Shown here: positions 46,880-61,300 of the stretch, in pieces
How the letters are laid out: every line of letters starts with the position of its first letter
Numbering within the stretch: the stretch's first letter is position 1
Source of the DNA: Phaseolus vulgaris
Taxonomy: Eukaryota; Streptophyta; Magnoliopsida; Fabales; Fabaceae
Length of the DNA: 64,000 nt
Assembly: GCF_000499845.2 (NCBI RefSeq)
Contig: NC_023756.2
Coordinates: forward strand, 2,629,332-2,693,331
Direction of reading: 5' to 3'
The notes under the pieces: generated by a model
Seen by the model: the letters and a program-made list of their open reading frames with translations, nothing else
What the model was told of the DNA's origin: nothing
Databases searched by the model: none
Made by a program: the position numbers and the translations under genes

Positions 46880-47330
46880 TTATTAAAGTCAGTTCAGTTG
46901 ACTTTATCTTATCTTAAAATATTTTTAAATATTTATTATTGTTAGAATCGATTAAATCGATTCTAATATCTTCTTTTTAAAATATTTTTAGAATTGGTTA
47001 AGTTAACTCTAATATTTTTTAACATATTTATAATTATTAAAACATATTTAATATTATTAGAATCAACTAAATTAACTTTAATATTTTGTTAACATATTTA
47101 TAATTATTAAAATATATTTAATATTATTAAAGTTAAATAAATTGACTTTAATCTTTCTTTTAATATTAATATATTTAATGTTATTAGAATCAGTATTTTA
47201 AAATTTTTATATATCATTAATATTTATAATAATTTTATGAATTATATTATTAAAATATCATAAATGTTGTGCATGTTAAAGTTGGTTTAACCAACTTTAA
47301 TAATATCTCATGCGTTTTCTTTTAAAAGCT
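46880..47330. repeat. Diverged quasi-tandem repeat with palindromes
   Basis: The phrase ACATATTTATAATTATTAAA and a following TTAATATTATTAGAATCAAC-type phrase recur near 47030 and 47093 and, more worn, elsewhere. Palindromes include TTAGAATCGATTAAAT with its complement at about 46940, and AAAGTTGGTTTAACCAAC at about 47279. Confidence 0.45.
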
Positions 47331-49281
47331 AACTTTACGTTTTCTTATAGTAATTTTTTTAATTATTTTTATAATTATAAAACGTTTTTAGTTAAAAATT
47401 TATAATTTAGTTAGGAGAATAAATATTAATAATTATATATTTGTAAACGGTTAAGAGTAAACACACAAAAATCATGCAAAATTTTAAGAAAAATATTTAA
47501 ATTTTTTAAGTGTTCACTTTACACTTTTCCAACTCGCTTGATAATTCTCACAATATTTTTTTCATAATATCAATGTCTCCTAATTAATAATGGTTATCCT
47601 TAATTAATTAAAAACTTTTAGTTAAAAAGTTATCGTGAAAATCTTATTTATTCAACCATCTATATTTGTCTTATTTTTGTAATAAAAAACTTTTGTTAAA
47701 AAGCCTTAAAGGAAAAATATTTTAGGACTCAAAAAAGGATAACAAAAGTATATGTACATTTATTTCTTGGTAAAATATTGCCATTTTTTTAATTTTAAGA
47801 TTTTTTGAATTCTCTCAAAACTCGTTTAGTATTAGACTTGTGAGTCAACCTCTTGAAGTAATTTAATTTTTATTTAAAATGTCATAATTTTAAATAGAAG
47901 TTTTAAGACACCAAGTTTATAACAAATTGTATTTCAAAACCATAAGAGGATATATAACTCATAATTAATGGACAAAGATTAACCTACTCTAAATACACTA
48001 GCTAGTTAAATAATAAAAAAATCATTTTTTATTATAAATAATCATCGATATACATTTACTGTGATTTTTAATGTATTTCCAATTATGTAAATTCCAAGAA
48101 AAGTTTTCTATTTTTAATTCTTTAAATTCTATAAACTTAATTTATGAAATATATTAATTACTATTGTCATTACGAATTAATGTCTAAACTAGTTTTAATA
48201 TGAAAGAATTGTCACTATTGATAATTATTATTGGCAGTGATTAAAGTTAATTAATTATTATTGATATTTAAAATATTGTTAAAAATAAATAAATTAATTT
48301 TTAAATTAATATTTAATTAGTTATAAAATTTAAGTTAATCAGATATTTGTGGCAGCGGCAGTGACCGTATAGTAAAGTAAGGAGGGTATTTTTGTCTTTT
48401 CGGCTAGTGTAGTGTGAATTTAATAATAATAGGAGTACAATAAGAAAAAAGCTTTTACGAAACAACAACCACTATGAATTACAATATGGGCTAATTATTT
48501 ACAAAAGTAACCCAAAATAAGCTCTGTCCAGACAAATTCTTCCTGCACCCCATTCTTAGAAAATACCAAAATTATTCTTTTTCATTGATTTTTTTAAAAA
48601 TCCAAATTGATTAAGAATCTCTGAAAGTTATTAATATTTGTGATTTTTACATATTCAGATTATACTATCTAAATACAATTTTATTTTTATATTGCAGATT
48701 ACATAATTTAAAATACAAAATTGTATAATCTAAATGAAGAAAGTAAGGAAACATAATATAAATGTACTTTGTTGCATTTACGAAAAGCTTAAATCCACTT
48801 TTGGTTATTGTAGTTTTATTAATGTGTCATTTTGGTTCTTCAATTTTTCAAAATTAAACACTTTTTGATCCATTATTAATGTGTCATCTAATTGTTGGCA
48901 ATATGTTACATGTGTATGTTTTTTTTATCCGCATTTTACATGTGTATGTAATAATAATATCAACTACTAATTTAAGTAAGATATTAATAGTATAAGTTAG
49001 ACAATTATCTTTAATTCATATTATTTTAATAGATATATTAACATTTTTTTAACAATATATTAAGCATGAATCCAAATTGTTTAATCTTAGAAAATATGAG
49101 AACTAAATATGTAATTTAAATTTTATTGGAACCAAATTCCACATTCCAAAACCATAAGATAAAGAATAGGTTCAAGACAAAAAAAAATAGAAATATACGC
49201 ATTTTTTATGCATTGGTTGAAATTTAATGAAAATTATAAGAAAACATACTTAACATCTCGAAAAAAAAACTTAATTAAGAT

Positions 49282-49380
<99 letters not shown>

Positions 49381-50535
49381 GAATCATTCTCAATATTTAT
49401 TTTGAAAAAAACATTAAAAAATTGTTTAGATATTTTAGTTTGAGAGTTTATTACTTATAAAAAAAATGTGTTAGGAGCTATGACGTTGATTATAAAGATA
49501 GTTACTCATTATTAATTAAAATATTACTTATATTTTTAGAATATTTTTATCACTTTAAAAAATATTATCTTAAACGAAAATTAATATCTATTTTATTGTT
49601 TTGAAATCAAATTAGTTATCATTAACATCATTACTATCATATAAAATGTGATATAAGAGAAATATCGTATATTTTTTATATATTTTATTCAATAGGAGTG
49701 ATCTTTTACTTCTACCTATCTTTAATTAAAATTAAAAAAATCAGAGCTTTCGTGGTTTGCAGGTGATATATATATATATATATATTATTTTATTTTATTT
49801 TTATTTTTTTTAATTTTTTGTGTAGATATAAATATGTAAATGTATTGTTTAAGAAGAAATGAGACGAAGGTTAAAAAAAAATAAACACATTAATTGAGAA
49901 GGAATCAACATTTAAATTTTCTTCTCAAAATTAAAAAAAAAAACTATAAAAACGAAGTTATATAGTCACATATAATATAATATAATAATTTAATTCTAAT
50001 TCAACTTAATATTATATTGTGAGGTTTGTATCCATATTATAAATATATAATAGAAGATTTGATTCACACTAGGAAGAATATACTACGAAAGGTTAAAATC
50101 TTCAACAAATATATAATTAATTAACAATTACTCTTAATTAATTAACTTTAATAAATATATAATTGATTATACAATTACTCTTAATTAATTAACTTTATAA
50201 AAAAAATTATTAAATAAAAATCAATAATAATATAGACACCTTTCAATTTGAATATTAAAATCATTTTATTTTTTTTCAAGAGATTGCATTACTTTCTGAT
50301 CAATTACATGAGTATGATCTACAATATTTATATTGTGATTTTTTCTTAGTTGGAACTTGAAACTTTTCATATTAGACCTATAATCCACCTTTTTTATCAA
50401 CAACAATTGTTCTTACCATCCCTTGAATCCTAATAACAACCTTCCAAATCCTGTTATCCAAAAAAAAATGTTGGGTTTTGGGAAGAAGAGCAATTATGAG
50501 TCATTTCTGTGATGACCATGACCTGAAAATTTGTG
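47331..50535. other. Intergenic, no gene recognised
   Basis: AT-rich. 48170-48340 has weak traces of the CACTA fold-back interior. A TA-rich run at 49764-49785 and many A/T runs occur. The terminal ~200 bp would be 3' UTR and downstream DNA of the phosphatase gene. Confidence 0.45.
49282..49376. repeat. AT minisatellite with regular GTATAT interruptions
   Basis: TA run of about 95 bp in which a G replaces A at 49297, 49315, 49331 and 49347, giving 16-18-bp units. The overlapping ORF is a by-product. Confidence 0.85.
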
Positions 50536-53500
50536 TCACCCCTTTAATCCAAAGTTTGTGTTAGCATCTACTACATTCTTAGTTAGCAATGACAACAAGG
50601 AAGATTTTCCATCTTCTTCTCCCCTGTTCATCCCCTGCCACAATTAATGGAAATCATAAAATCACAATATCAACACTTTTCTTATACAAGTTAATTTGAT
50701 TTTGCCAACATCATTTCAACACCAATCCTTGACAACATGCTATTCAACTTTGCCTTGGTTGGTGTAAACAATAATAACTTTTACAAAAGAGCATTGAGAA
50801 CTTACATTCTTGGGGTTCAACAGTGTTTGGGGGACATTATGCAACTCCATAAGTCCTCTGCTTGATGATTTGATCTCAATCTGTGTAGAGAAAAGTGCTG
50901 AAACTGGACGATGATCAGAGAACTTGCTTTCACTTCGAAAATAGTTAAGTTGCTCCACTCCTTTGCCATACCATAGAATTCTATCACACCTGCTCACATA
51001 TAATTTATCAGTCACCACTTGTTTAAATTTCTTTAATCATGCAGACAAATTCACTTAATAGTGATTTTAGTTTGTTTATTATCATCAATCCATTAATTAG
51101 CTTACTCTTTTGTATATTAATATGATGGTGCAGAAGAGTATTGCAGAATGATGGTATCATTATCAATATTTTCATTAAACATTAAATGTGAAGTGAAGGG
51201 ATAAACTAAAGCTACACAATTGTGGAACACATTTGCAAAATGATGTAGTAATGAAGAAGGTATGAGTATGTGGTCATATACTGAGTGTAAAAGGTTTTTA
51301 CTCTGTGAATCAATATAAATTATTATTGAAGTGATTTTCAAGATAATTTTTATAAGAGTTTCAATATTCAAACACGAAATTGGTTTTCGTTTCTGATCTA
51401 AACTTTAGACCATCTAGGTATTTGTAGTATGAAAATGATTAAAATTAGTCTTTCTGTATGTGAAATGATTGTTAGTTTTTATTTTCAAAATTTGTTGTTG
51501 TTTTGATTGCAGCCTGATGTCCACTGTAATTACTTTCAATGGTTTGATGAAATTGAAGTGAAACTTCAAATTGAACCAATTCCATGTACACAAGGACTCA
51601 TTTCAATCATTTACAAACTACAAACACCTAGATGGTTTAAAGTTTAGACAAAAACCAAAAATTAATTTCGTGTCATAATAAAAGACGAAAAACATATTTA
51701 ACCTGGTTATAAAATTCAACAAATTCACTATATGAAATTCATGGCTTATATACATAAACAAAAAACAAGTATAAGTGAGTGATTATTATGTACATACCAT
51801 GCTGGAGTTCTTTGTTTTTCCCCTGATCTGTTTGGGAGGCTACCACAGTATCTATTGGTTGTGGAGGATGAGTATTTATATGTGGGGGCAAATTCTATGT
51901 CACCTTCTTTCCAACCCTCAAATACTCCACCTTCTTCTAGTTCTTTCTGGAGTTGATCAAACTCTTGCAAAGCCTTCCAATCTTGCTTCCTTATCAAATT
52001 CCTAGCAAAATTGTCCTCCAAGTATAGCCTATAGTTGAGGTCCCCAAACCAGAATATTCGGCTGAATCATGAGTTCAAATGCAACATATTTCAGTTTTGG
52101 TTCATTATCCAATATGTAATACAAATACTGATGTGATGTGACACTCTTCTGCATATTTATGTTCATACATTCATGTCAATAATTCTATAGATATTAAGGG
52201 AGAAAATAAAATTTCTGAGTGGATTAAAATAGGGAGGAAACAAATTCAAGATAAGAAAAATGAAAGCAAAAGAAAATACCAATAATGACTTGTTAGAACA
52301 GTACATAGGAAAATGGAAAAAAAAGGAGTGATGCATGGTAGAGACAAACTTACTCATGGCCTAAGATGGTTAGAGGATAATGATGGTGTTTTGTGGTCCT
52401 AGAAAATGAGGTTCTCCTAAAAATCTCTGCTACTTGATGGTTCCTTCTCCCTTCATCACCCTTCTTCTCACCAGATGCCAAGTGTGCTGCTACAAAACAA
52501 AAACTTGTCCCTTCAATTGACATGCTAACTGCCACTGATCCTTTGTTTCCCAAGTACCCCATCACCCCACATGCCACTGAACACACTCTCACATTTGAGA
52601 CACTGTACTTCCTCAACACCTCTTCCCTCAGCCACACACTTATGAACACTCCAACCATCTTCTTGCTGGCCACTAGTGTGTACTTATCATTGTTCTTGTT
52701 GCCACCTTTGGTGTTTGGATTCTCCACATACTGGTAACTGTTGTCATCACATGATGATAAGAGGGATGAAGAATTCAGCACTGGTGTCATCCAAGGGCAT
52801 CCAAACTTGGCATTCAGTGTTTTTCCTATTAACTGGTTCCAGCTTGTTGCCACAGCTGGATCCTCTGCCCCTATCACTGTTAAGGTCTTCAAAGGTACAA
52901 GCTCTTGAAACCTGAACAAGATCCAAAACCTTTCATCATCTTCAGAGGTACAAAAGTTCTAATCAAATACAACACAAATTGAAGATTTTGTCTAAATAAA
53001 TTAGGCCAATTTGTGACTTGACTAAAAAAGTAACATAACCAGAAGGGTGTTACACTTTTTTAAGAAACTATTCAAATTTAGAATTATATACACACCCAAG
53101 AACATATATATCTGCAGCATTCTTGAGATTCAACCACTCGTCCAAGTCAACAGCCAAACTTCCTACAGGAGATCTACCAGCAACATTCCAAGTACCAACA
53201 AAGATCCTGAAAATATACATGTCACAAACAAAAAACATAAACTAAAACCATTACATTAACATCTGAGTCAAATAGGAAGAACTATATATAGACACACATA
53301 CAATTAATACTATCTCACAAGACAGAGACCCACCCAGAAGATTTTATAAATATACATATATATTGTAATTAATTGCTTTACCTTAGTTCATTTATTGAAA
53401 TGCATGGATCCAATTCCAATGACCGAAGGGAAAGGTTGCCCTCATAGTCATCACTCTGATCTTCTGCTCCATCTGGAATTAACAATGGTGCATGCACCAC

Positions 53501-53697
53501 CCCCTTGATTAATTCTAGTCTTTGAAAGTAGAAGAAGAGCATATATATATACATACACACATAAGGAACACACACACATAAGAACCTTGTATCTCGTTCA
53601 AACTGAATGATGATGGCCTATCTTCTTCCTTTTGCTTGCTATTGAACCAATTGCGTAGCTTTTGATACTTTCTTGACTTCTGATTCTCCACCTCCAT
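50536..53697 (-). CDS. Type I inositol polyphosphate 5-phosphatase (predicted 472 aa)
   Basis: Seven exons on the minus strand: 53697-53586, 53472-53382, 53206-53096, 52911-52354, 52061-51798, 50989-50806 and 50634-50536. All are GT-AG and in phase, ending in TGA. The enzyme removes the 5-phosphate from soluble inositol phosphates or phosphoinositides in the cytosol or at membranes. Family motifs are in order: FVGTWNVAGRSP (~70-81), FQELVPL with the metal-binding Glu (~108), YLGNKGSV, AAHLASGEKKGDE, WFGDLNYRL (~295-303), RTPAWCDRILW (~375-385) and SDHRPV (~403). These are the signatures of the Mg-dependent 5-phosphatase catalytic domain. The plant type I enzymes include the vascular-patterning CVP2 group, but I cannot assign a member. 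The exon 1-2 junction is the least certain: I chose the acceptor at 53473 because it alone keeps the frame. The N-terminal 37 residues are charged and family-typical. Confidence 0.88.
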
Positions 53698-53925
53698 GAC
53701 AAGAAAGGAGGGTACCCTCTTTCTGAAAAACTCCTTTTACATACAAATTCAATTCCAAGATGACAACTTGATGTGATATGTGAAGGGTTATAGTGCTAAT
53801 CGCCCTCAGAACTAAACCAACAAGAGGAAGAGACAAAAGGGGTGGCTTAAGAAGGGGCTAATCTAGTGGTTTGATCGTTAAACACAAGAGAAGAAAATTA
53901 ACAACACACAGTTTTTGCAGTAGTA

Positions 53926-53936
53926 GTATATATTAT
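53926..53936 (-). promoter_or_regulatory. Possible TATA box of the 5-phosphatase gene
   Basis: AATATATACT on the minus strand, about 230 bp upstream of the ATG at 53697. AT-rich surroundings make this a weak call. Confidence 0.3.
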
Positions 53937-54122
53937 TTTTTCTGAGTCAAAACTGAAGAGAAACATAGGTAAGAAGAATCATTTTGCAAGAGTTGAAGAG
54001 GGTGAGAGTAAAGGTGCATGATGCAATAAATGATCTGCATAAAAATTGAAGAAGAAGTTAGATATAGGCCTCAAAAGGTTCCATCATTAGATTGATTATT
54101 AGAGCCCCGTTAGGTGGTGCTG

Positions 54123-54153
54123 GTCACGTATGTCTCATGGATATCTACGTGAC
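54123..54153. promoter_or_regulatory. Inverted ACGT-core pair upstream of the 5-phosphatase gene
   Basis: GTCACGTA at 54123-54130 and TACGTGAC at 54146-54153 form an 8-bp inverted repeat with a 15-bp spacer, about 430 bp before the ATG. ACGTG is the core of bZIP-bound abscisic-acid-responsive elements and G-boxes. Confidence 0.4.
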
Positions 54154-54159
54154 ATAGCT

Positions 54160-56446
54160 GTTGTTTCGTTATTATTGCATGTTAAGTCAAATAATGTTGT
54201 ATACCCTAGCTAATGTTTCTAGCTTCTCCCTCTGTTTGGATAATTGGACCATTGTTCATCGAATGAAGACTACTAATATTATTGTTGTACTTCAGCACAC
54301 TCTCTTGCTTTTCCATTGTTTCTCACTCACAGATATGGTAACAGAACTACTTGTCCAGGTTGTTTTGGTTATGCATCACAGATATATCTTGTCTTTAACT
54401 CATATACCATTTATATGAACATCATTATGTAATATGTTGTTTTTGTTACATCGTAATATGTTGTGTCCTAGATTGTTTTCAATAAGGATTTCACATCTTC
54501 AACTCCCTCTACCCACCTACACTACAACTATGTACTCAAAAGATTTTCTTCAAAGAAAATGTTCCTTTGTGTTTCTAAGTTATTGAAACCACTTTTTAAA
54601 AATAATCCATTGTTCCATACAATTGTGTAATGTATTTTTTTTTACTGGTAAAAAAAAAAATATGATCTAGGATGGTTAAACTCATATATAGATCATAGAA
54701 ACATATAATTCTCTCTGAACACAACAAATTTATAAGAGTCTCCAATTGCCAACACTAATGGTACCAATTAAAAAAACCCTAACACTCCCAACTGCCTCAA
54801 AAGCATGTGTGATGTATGTATTATGAATGATGAATAGATTCCTTATTTTGTGGAAAAGTATACTAATACAATAATTTTTAGTACACTACACATGCTTTGA
54901 GATTTTTTTTTTTTTTTTTATCTTTTCATATATTAAAAATAAGTCAATGATTTCATAGGAGTTTATCTAATGATAATCTTGAAATAAGATCCTATGAGAT
55001 ATGACTCTTGAGATTAATTTAGAGATTTGTTACTAAATAAGTCTTCATGTGGGTTATGAAATTTATGTGATAAATGGAATGGTCTAGATTCAAAACAAAA
55101 AGAGTATTTCATATATGAATATTATCTACATCAAATTAAGAAAAAATACATTAATTTAATACTATTTTCAAAGGTGAAGGTCAAAACCACTTATTAATCA
55201 TGTGTTTTTAGTGGTTTAAATTCAATGAGTTTTGCATCAACATTAATTTAAATATATTTTATAAGAAACTTCATTTTATAACTACCACAATAAAGGTTTT
55301 GATATTTTCTGATAGAATTTGAATATTCACTTGCTAAATTGTATAAATGGGTCATTTTTTTCATTTTGGTTTTTTAACTTGTTTATATGAATACATACAT
55401 ATATATATAGATTAACATGTTGCATTGTATGTATTATTTTTTGCATAAATGATATAATATGTCTGCATGCAATGAATAAAAGCATCATTTTCCCAAAAAG
55501 GTCTAAGAATTGTATGAAATTAAGAGCCTATCATAGAGTTTGACTTTTGAGTTGTGGTTTCATTGCAGAGTTAAATGGTACGATATATCTTTAGATATTA
55601 TCTCATTCACAATAATAATAATAATTATCATTATTAATCTTAATATTATATTATTATTATTATTAAAATTTAAAAAAAATGTGTACATTTGAAGAGTGAT
55701 GCATTTGGTACGGATGAGAAAAATTCCGTGGTGGTTAGTTGAAGTTGAAGAAAGGCAACAGTGATGTGGTTGGGTAGCTTCAACTCAAATCTACTTCATC
55801 ACTTTCTCTATAAACTATTTTCAATAACTATTTTCAACAACTATTTTCAATACATAAATAAATAAATAAAACTTGGACTTTTGATTCAGGCATTCAAAAT
55901 TTGAACTTATTATACCAATAATTTCTTAACTTTTATATTATAAATTCAAGTCTTTACTTGTAATTAATGTTCTTTTTTTCTTCATTTTTCTTTTATACAT
56001 TTCCTTGAAAAGATAATTGGCTGTTTTCTTTCTTGTTAATTTTTTTACATTAAAACTTTAAATTCTAAAAATCTCAAGTTTAAGTTTAGTTTTTTAATTT
56101 ACATTAAGGCTTCTTTTTAATCTTAAATATTAATTATTTATACTTTATAATTGATTCTTGTTATCGTTTATATTTATTGTTTTCTCCTGAATTTACTTTA
56201 CTTTTTTACTTAAAATAAAGGAATAAATACAGTGAGAAATTTATCCTTTTAAATAGTTCATACAAGTAGAAATAATTATGTATAAAATATATTTTCAGAG
56301 CGATTATTCAAAAGTAAAAGTTGATAATTTTTTTATGAATTTTTATAAATTTGAAGCTGTCTGATGGATGAGTTTCATGCTTTTTCTTTTCGAAGGACAA
56401 TATATACAGCTGTAATCCATAGTAAGCAGAAAATGAAATTTAGAGT

Positions 56447-56490
<44 letters not shown>

Positions 56491-58240
56491 TATTATTATT
56501 ATATATTCTACCCTACAAAACAATTAGATATGTTTATAAATTTTTTAAAAACTATTATCAAAATCAATAAACTTACTATATAATGGTGGAAACATTTGTT
56601 GTGTTGCGCATACTTTTATAAAAAAAATTTATTGAATTTAATTTATATATTTTATAATAAATTTATAATATATTAATTTTAAAAGTGAAGAGAAATATAA
56701 AAATTAAAATAATGTATAATAATAATTAAAAATTGATATAATAAAATTTAAAGTATAAAAATCGCTTACGGTTACATATAAAATTGTTTATAAAAATTTA
56801 AATTAGAAGGTATTATAGTTATTTCATTTAAAAATAAATAAGAAGGTCTTCAATAAAATTCACTAAAAAGTTATACCAACTTTATATTTTTATAAATAAC
56901 CATTTATAATTAGATAATGATGTAAAAAATATTTGTTGCATTCTAACAATTAGACCAAATCGACCAATCATATAGAAAGGTCAGAAATCAATCAACCAAT
57001 TAATAGATTAAAATCAACCACATAATTTAATTAAAAAAATAAGTGACAAAAATCAGTTTATAATAGGTCAATTATCTTAATAATAATCATTAAGTTTTCT
57101 TAAAATATTAAAATAAACCTAAAATGTTTTTCATCTTTTTAATTCAAACATGAATTTATTATTAATGAGTATTAATGTATATACTTTAAACATTAACAAT
57201 TTATCAAAATACTTTGACTTAAAAATACATGCCATATTTCATTTGGAAACCTATAAAATTATGTTTTATTTTTTCAGAGGTATGAAATTATTATTTTCTA
57301 ATGTTATTAGTTATTGTAACTATTTTATTAAAATACCGATACTTTAACACATATAAATGTGATCTACATTTATTTTATGTCTAAATAAATTATTATTTTA
57401 TTATAATACAATATTTTATTTTAAAAATAGTTGTAAGATGGATGGTTTTTAAATAGTGGTGTCACAATTTATTCACACTCCCTTTGATTATAGTTGAATT
57501 ATTAAATCTTAAACCATTGTTTTAATTTTTTATTAACAATAAAAAATTATATAAATAAATGAAAGTACTATAAATATTTCAATCCATATAAAAAAATCTC
57601 TACTCAAATATAAAATAAAGACATAAAAAAACATATTATTCAAAACCTAATCAATCACCATTCTCAACTAAAACAGCATAGAAAATACAATATTTCTTCC
57701 ATCAAAAATAGATATTTGAAACCATTGTTGTCATGTTTAATTAGTCATATAATTTAAAAAATGTTAATTATATTGATCATTTTTGCAAGTTGAGAGTTGA
57801 AAATGTATGATGAATTAATCCCTTCCTCACATATTCTCCACATTTGAAGCTTACCACCATTCATCCATTATCTCATAATTCCCTCTTTTCATATCCAACA
57901 AGATCTTCTATGTGTGCCCATTCTCATACATCACCATCATCATGTCACACAATCAAACACTATTTTCATTCATGAAAAAAAAAACAATTCTCTAAAACAT
58001 AAAAACTTTAAATATAAAAAAAAAATCTAACTTTTCAACATAGTTCCCACAATGAATTAGTTGGTCAATATTATTCTTTATTCCATGAATACAATAATTT
58101 CTTTTCTCATTTACAAATTAACACAATCCATCTAAAATACCATTTTATTTTATAAAATTGTTTATAATAAAAAATACACAACATTAAAAAAAGAAAGAAA
58201 AAATTATAATAATCCAATCTATTTTCCTCACACCTTTTTT
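54160..58240. other. Long intergenic region, no gene recognised
   Basis: AT-rich. Contains minus-strand LINE-type tails near 54640-54690 and 57534-57600. A triplicated AACTATTTTCAA word is at 55811-55853 and AAT-rich runs are at 55608-55660. The ORFs at 54161-54418 and 57150-57347 show no domain. Confidence 0.45.
56449..56501. repeat. (TAA)n/(TTA)n microsatellite
   Basis: About 14 TAA triplets followed directly by (TTA)4, making a palindromic end. Confidence 0.9.
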
Positions 58241-58246
58241 TTTCAT

Positions 58247-58305
58247 GGCCCAAGGCCCATTTGATAAGGAGCTTTCTTGTTTATTTACATTTCCAAAAAC
58301 CCTAA
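58247..58305. promoter_or_regulatory. Promoter-like cluster: two site II motifs and a telo-box
   Basis: GGCCCA at 58247-58252 and 58254-58259 (TGGGCC on the other strand), followed by AAACCCTAA at 58297-58305. In plants this pairing marks promoters of ribosomal-protein, cell-cycle and small nucleolar RNA genes. No ORF of any length follows on either side. Confidence 0.45.
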
Positions 58306-61300
58306 TTTGAGATTTGTATTTTTGTAGTGTGGATTGTGTGTTGTGGGCTCTTTAGGAAAGTGACCCTACTTTAGAAGGTTCAATGGCTGTTATTTTATGA
58401 GTTCATTTGTTTTCTTTTGTGTATAATTCATTTGTGGCTTATGCCAAATCTCAACATGTCTAATTATTGCTTTTTTTTTCTTTTCTTTTTTTCTTGGTTT
58501 ATGAAACGTGTTCCCTTTGGTTTTATGTGTGCTTCATTTTCATAAGAGAATATCACTACAAAGTTCTACATGTGTGTTAGCATTTAGGGTTGAAATTGAT
58601 TTTTTATTTGGTCTAAAATTATAATATGGTCCTTTTTTTTAACTTCAACCAGAGAAATATACTATTAGAATTAAGATATTTTTTATAAAAAATAATATAA
58701 ATAAAATATATTCGGATTTCCTTAATTTTTAATTTGTAAATTTATTTATTTTTTATAAAAATTCATGTTATGCATGATAGTCTGACATTTCAGTCAGACT
58801 GACACCCAGATTTCATCAATCATATACTATTAGATGAAACGAAATATATTAAAGCAAAAAACAAAATACAAGTGAATATAAATAACATCAAAACTGTATA
58901 AAAAAATAAATGTAATTTATGATTTTGGTTTTATTCTATTACTTTTTATTTTATTTTATTTTACTCTCTAATTTTGTAAAAGAAAAAATATATAATTGTG
59001 ATCTAATTCTCATGTTTTTCATACATTTATTTTCTTAGTTTTTTTATATAATTAACATATTATTTTGTAGTATTTTTAAACTAACTTGTTAGGTTTGGAA
59101 TTCAAGTAAAATAAATAAAGTGTACACAAAATTGAGAGTTGAATCAATGTAACTTGTGTAAAATACATAGACTATCCAATTTCTTAACTTTAAATTCTTC
59201 AAAAAAAGAGAGCCTTGAAGTAGGTTTAAAAATATCGTGTATATGTACAACAAGAAGATAGTTTTGTTTGTTGAATTATAAACTATTGACTTATCAAGAA
59301 CAAAATATAATACGAATATTCTTTCCACACGAAGTATCTTCTTTCTCATATGATATTATCAATACTCATATATATATATATATATATATATAATAATGTT
59401 AGGTTAAGGCCAACACATTAAGAATTGATTAATTAATTAAGGTCAATTAAACTATCCTTTTTTGAATACTTTACTTCAATGAAAAAAATTATAAATTGCA
59501 AATAAGAGTATAGTTGAAATAAATAAATAATAATAATAATAATAGCATGGGAAAGAAAACTTTATTTTTTTTTCTCAGCTTTTTTTTAAGGAAATAAGAT
59601 TTTCGTAAAACAATTTTTTTTAAAAAAATAGTTATTTCATGACTTTTAAAATTTATAGTTTATGATTATTTTTTTCTAGGTTTATCGCTACTAGTTTTTC
59701 CAAACAAAATAATTATTTTAAAATCAATTTAATTAGCTTACCTAAACAAAAATTAGTAATTATGGTTATAAAAGAATAATAAATTAGTGAAACCAAACAC
59801 TTTTAATTATTGAAATTTTCAAAAGAATAATAAATTAGAAACAAAATAAATACATAAATAAACCTAACCATCAAAGCAAAATGGGGCAGAATATTCAACA
59901 ACTTTGTAGAAAACTTATTTTTAAAGCTGATGAAAACTTTACACAAATAACATGATATAAATAACTGTTTCATTGATATTTTTTTAAAAAAAATTATTTA
60001 AAGTCTCAAAATCAACTGTGATTGTTCATGTAAAATCTATTTATGATTTTAGGACAGAACTTTTAAGAGAAATATAAAATAAAATAATTTTTTTATAATT
60101 AAAATTTATTTAAATATAAGTTAATTTATAGAAAGTCTTCAATTTAATTTTTTTAACTTATATCCAAACAAGTTTTAACTAATGTAAAAGTTAATTTTAC
60201 TTCATTTAAAAAAATTATGGAAGAATTCCTTAAACATTTAGCTTTAACCATCATTTGAATTTTAAAGTTATTACACAGAATGATGAGATGGAGCTTTATT
60301 AAACTTTGGCATAATCATTCATTAAGGTTCATTATTAAGCTTCTCAGTTAAGTTTCAGTGTTCATAATTGGATTCAGGTTTTCATATGAATTCAAAACTT
60401 TTAAATTCTTTAAATGATAATATGCGTATAAATAGTTCTTGAGTCTTCGATTTAGAACATTATTAGTGCTTTATTTTTTATTTCAAACAAACAAGAAGGA
60501 CATTTTATGTTAAAGAAGATTAGTTTTTATATAATTTGTTTACCACTCTCTCTCCATTTTTTAGTTATTGGATATTAGGAAAACTTTATTTTTATTTATT
60601 TATCCTTTTCAAAGGTTAAGATAGCTTTAATTTTTTTCTTTTATTAATTACAATTTATTTTTCACCAAATACTTAATTAATTTACTTATGCATCTATTTA
60701 TTGTGAATTAAAAATATAAAATTTATAACTATTTTATTATGACTAAGAAAAGTTACGGTATTTTTAGTTCGGACTAGTATCTAGTATCGTCCTATGAGGC
60801 TTGCACACTCCTCTTAAATGTGTCGGACGCACGTATTGGATACTGACACTCGTAGGACATGTATCGGTGAAATATCTAATTCAAAAAATATTTGTTAAAT
60901 TTCTAACAATTCTAACACGGTTCAAACACAATTTTAAAAAAGATAAATACATTAATTTTTTAAAAACTCAAATTTATTGTATAAATTTTTATTATGATTA
61001 TAAAAATAAATAACAAATCCTTTTTGAACCAGTCATGAAAAACATCTTTATACTCAAAAAAACTGAAACATACTTGTGCATATAAATCTTTACTGTCAAT
61101 TTTTATAATTCATAATTATATAATATATAGATTTGTGTCTTTACATCCTATATTTTAGAGATTATACATATCTTCATGTTTGTATTAATGTCATATCAGT
61201 GTCTGTATCCATATTTATGCTACATAGGTGTCGTCGTTCGATGGTGACTTGCAATTTTCTTATAAGATAAGGAGTTCGTGATTTGAGTTGATTTTGAAAA

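Noticed and set aside
49208..49405. 65-codon ORF rich in YIYIYMYIYI.
   Set aside because: It is the translation of an AT minisatellite.
53474..53530. Extending exon 2 of the phosphatase upstream to include LELIKGVVHAPLLIP.
   Set aside because: The acceptor near 53520 would leave the wrong phase after exon 1 and give an immediate stop; the acceptor at 53473 keeps the frame.
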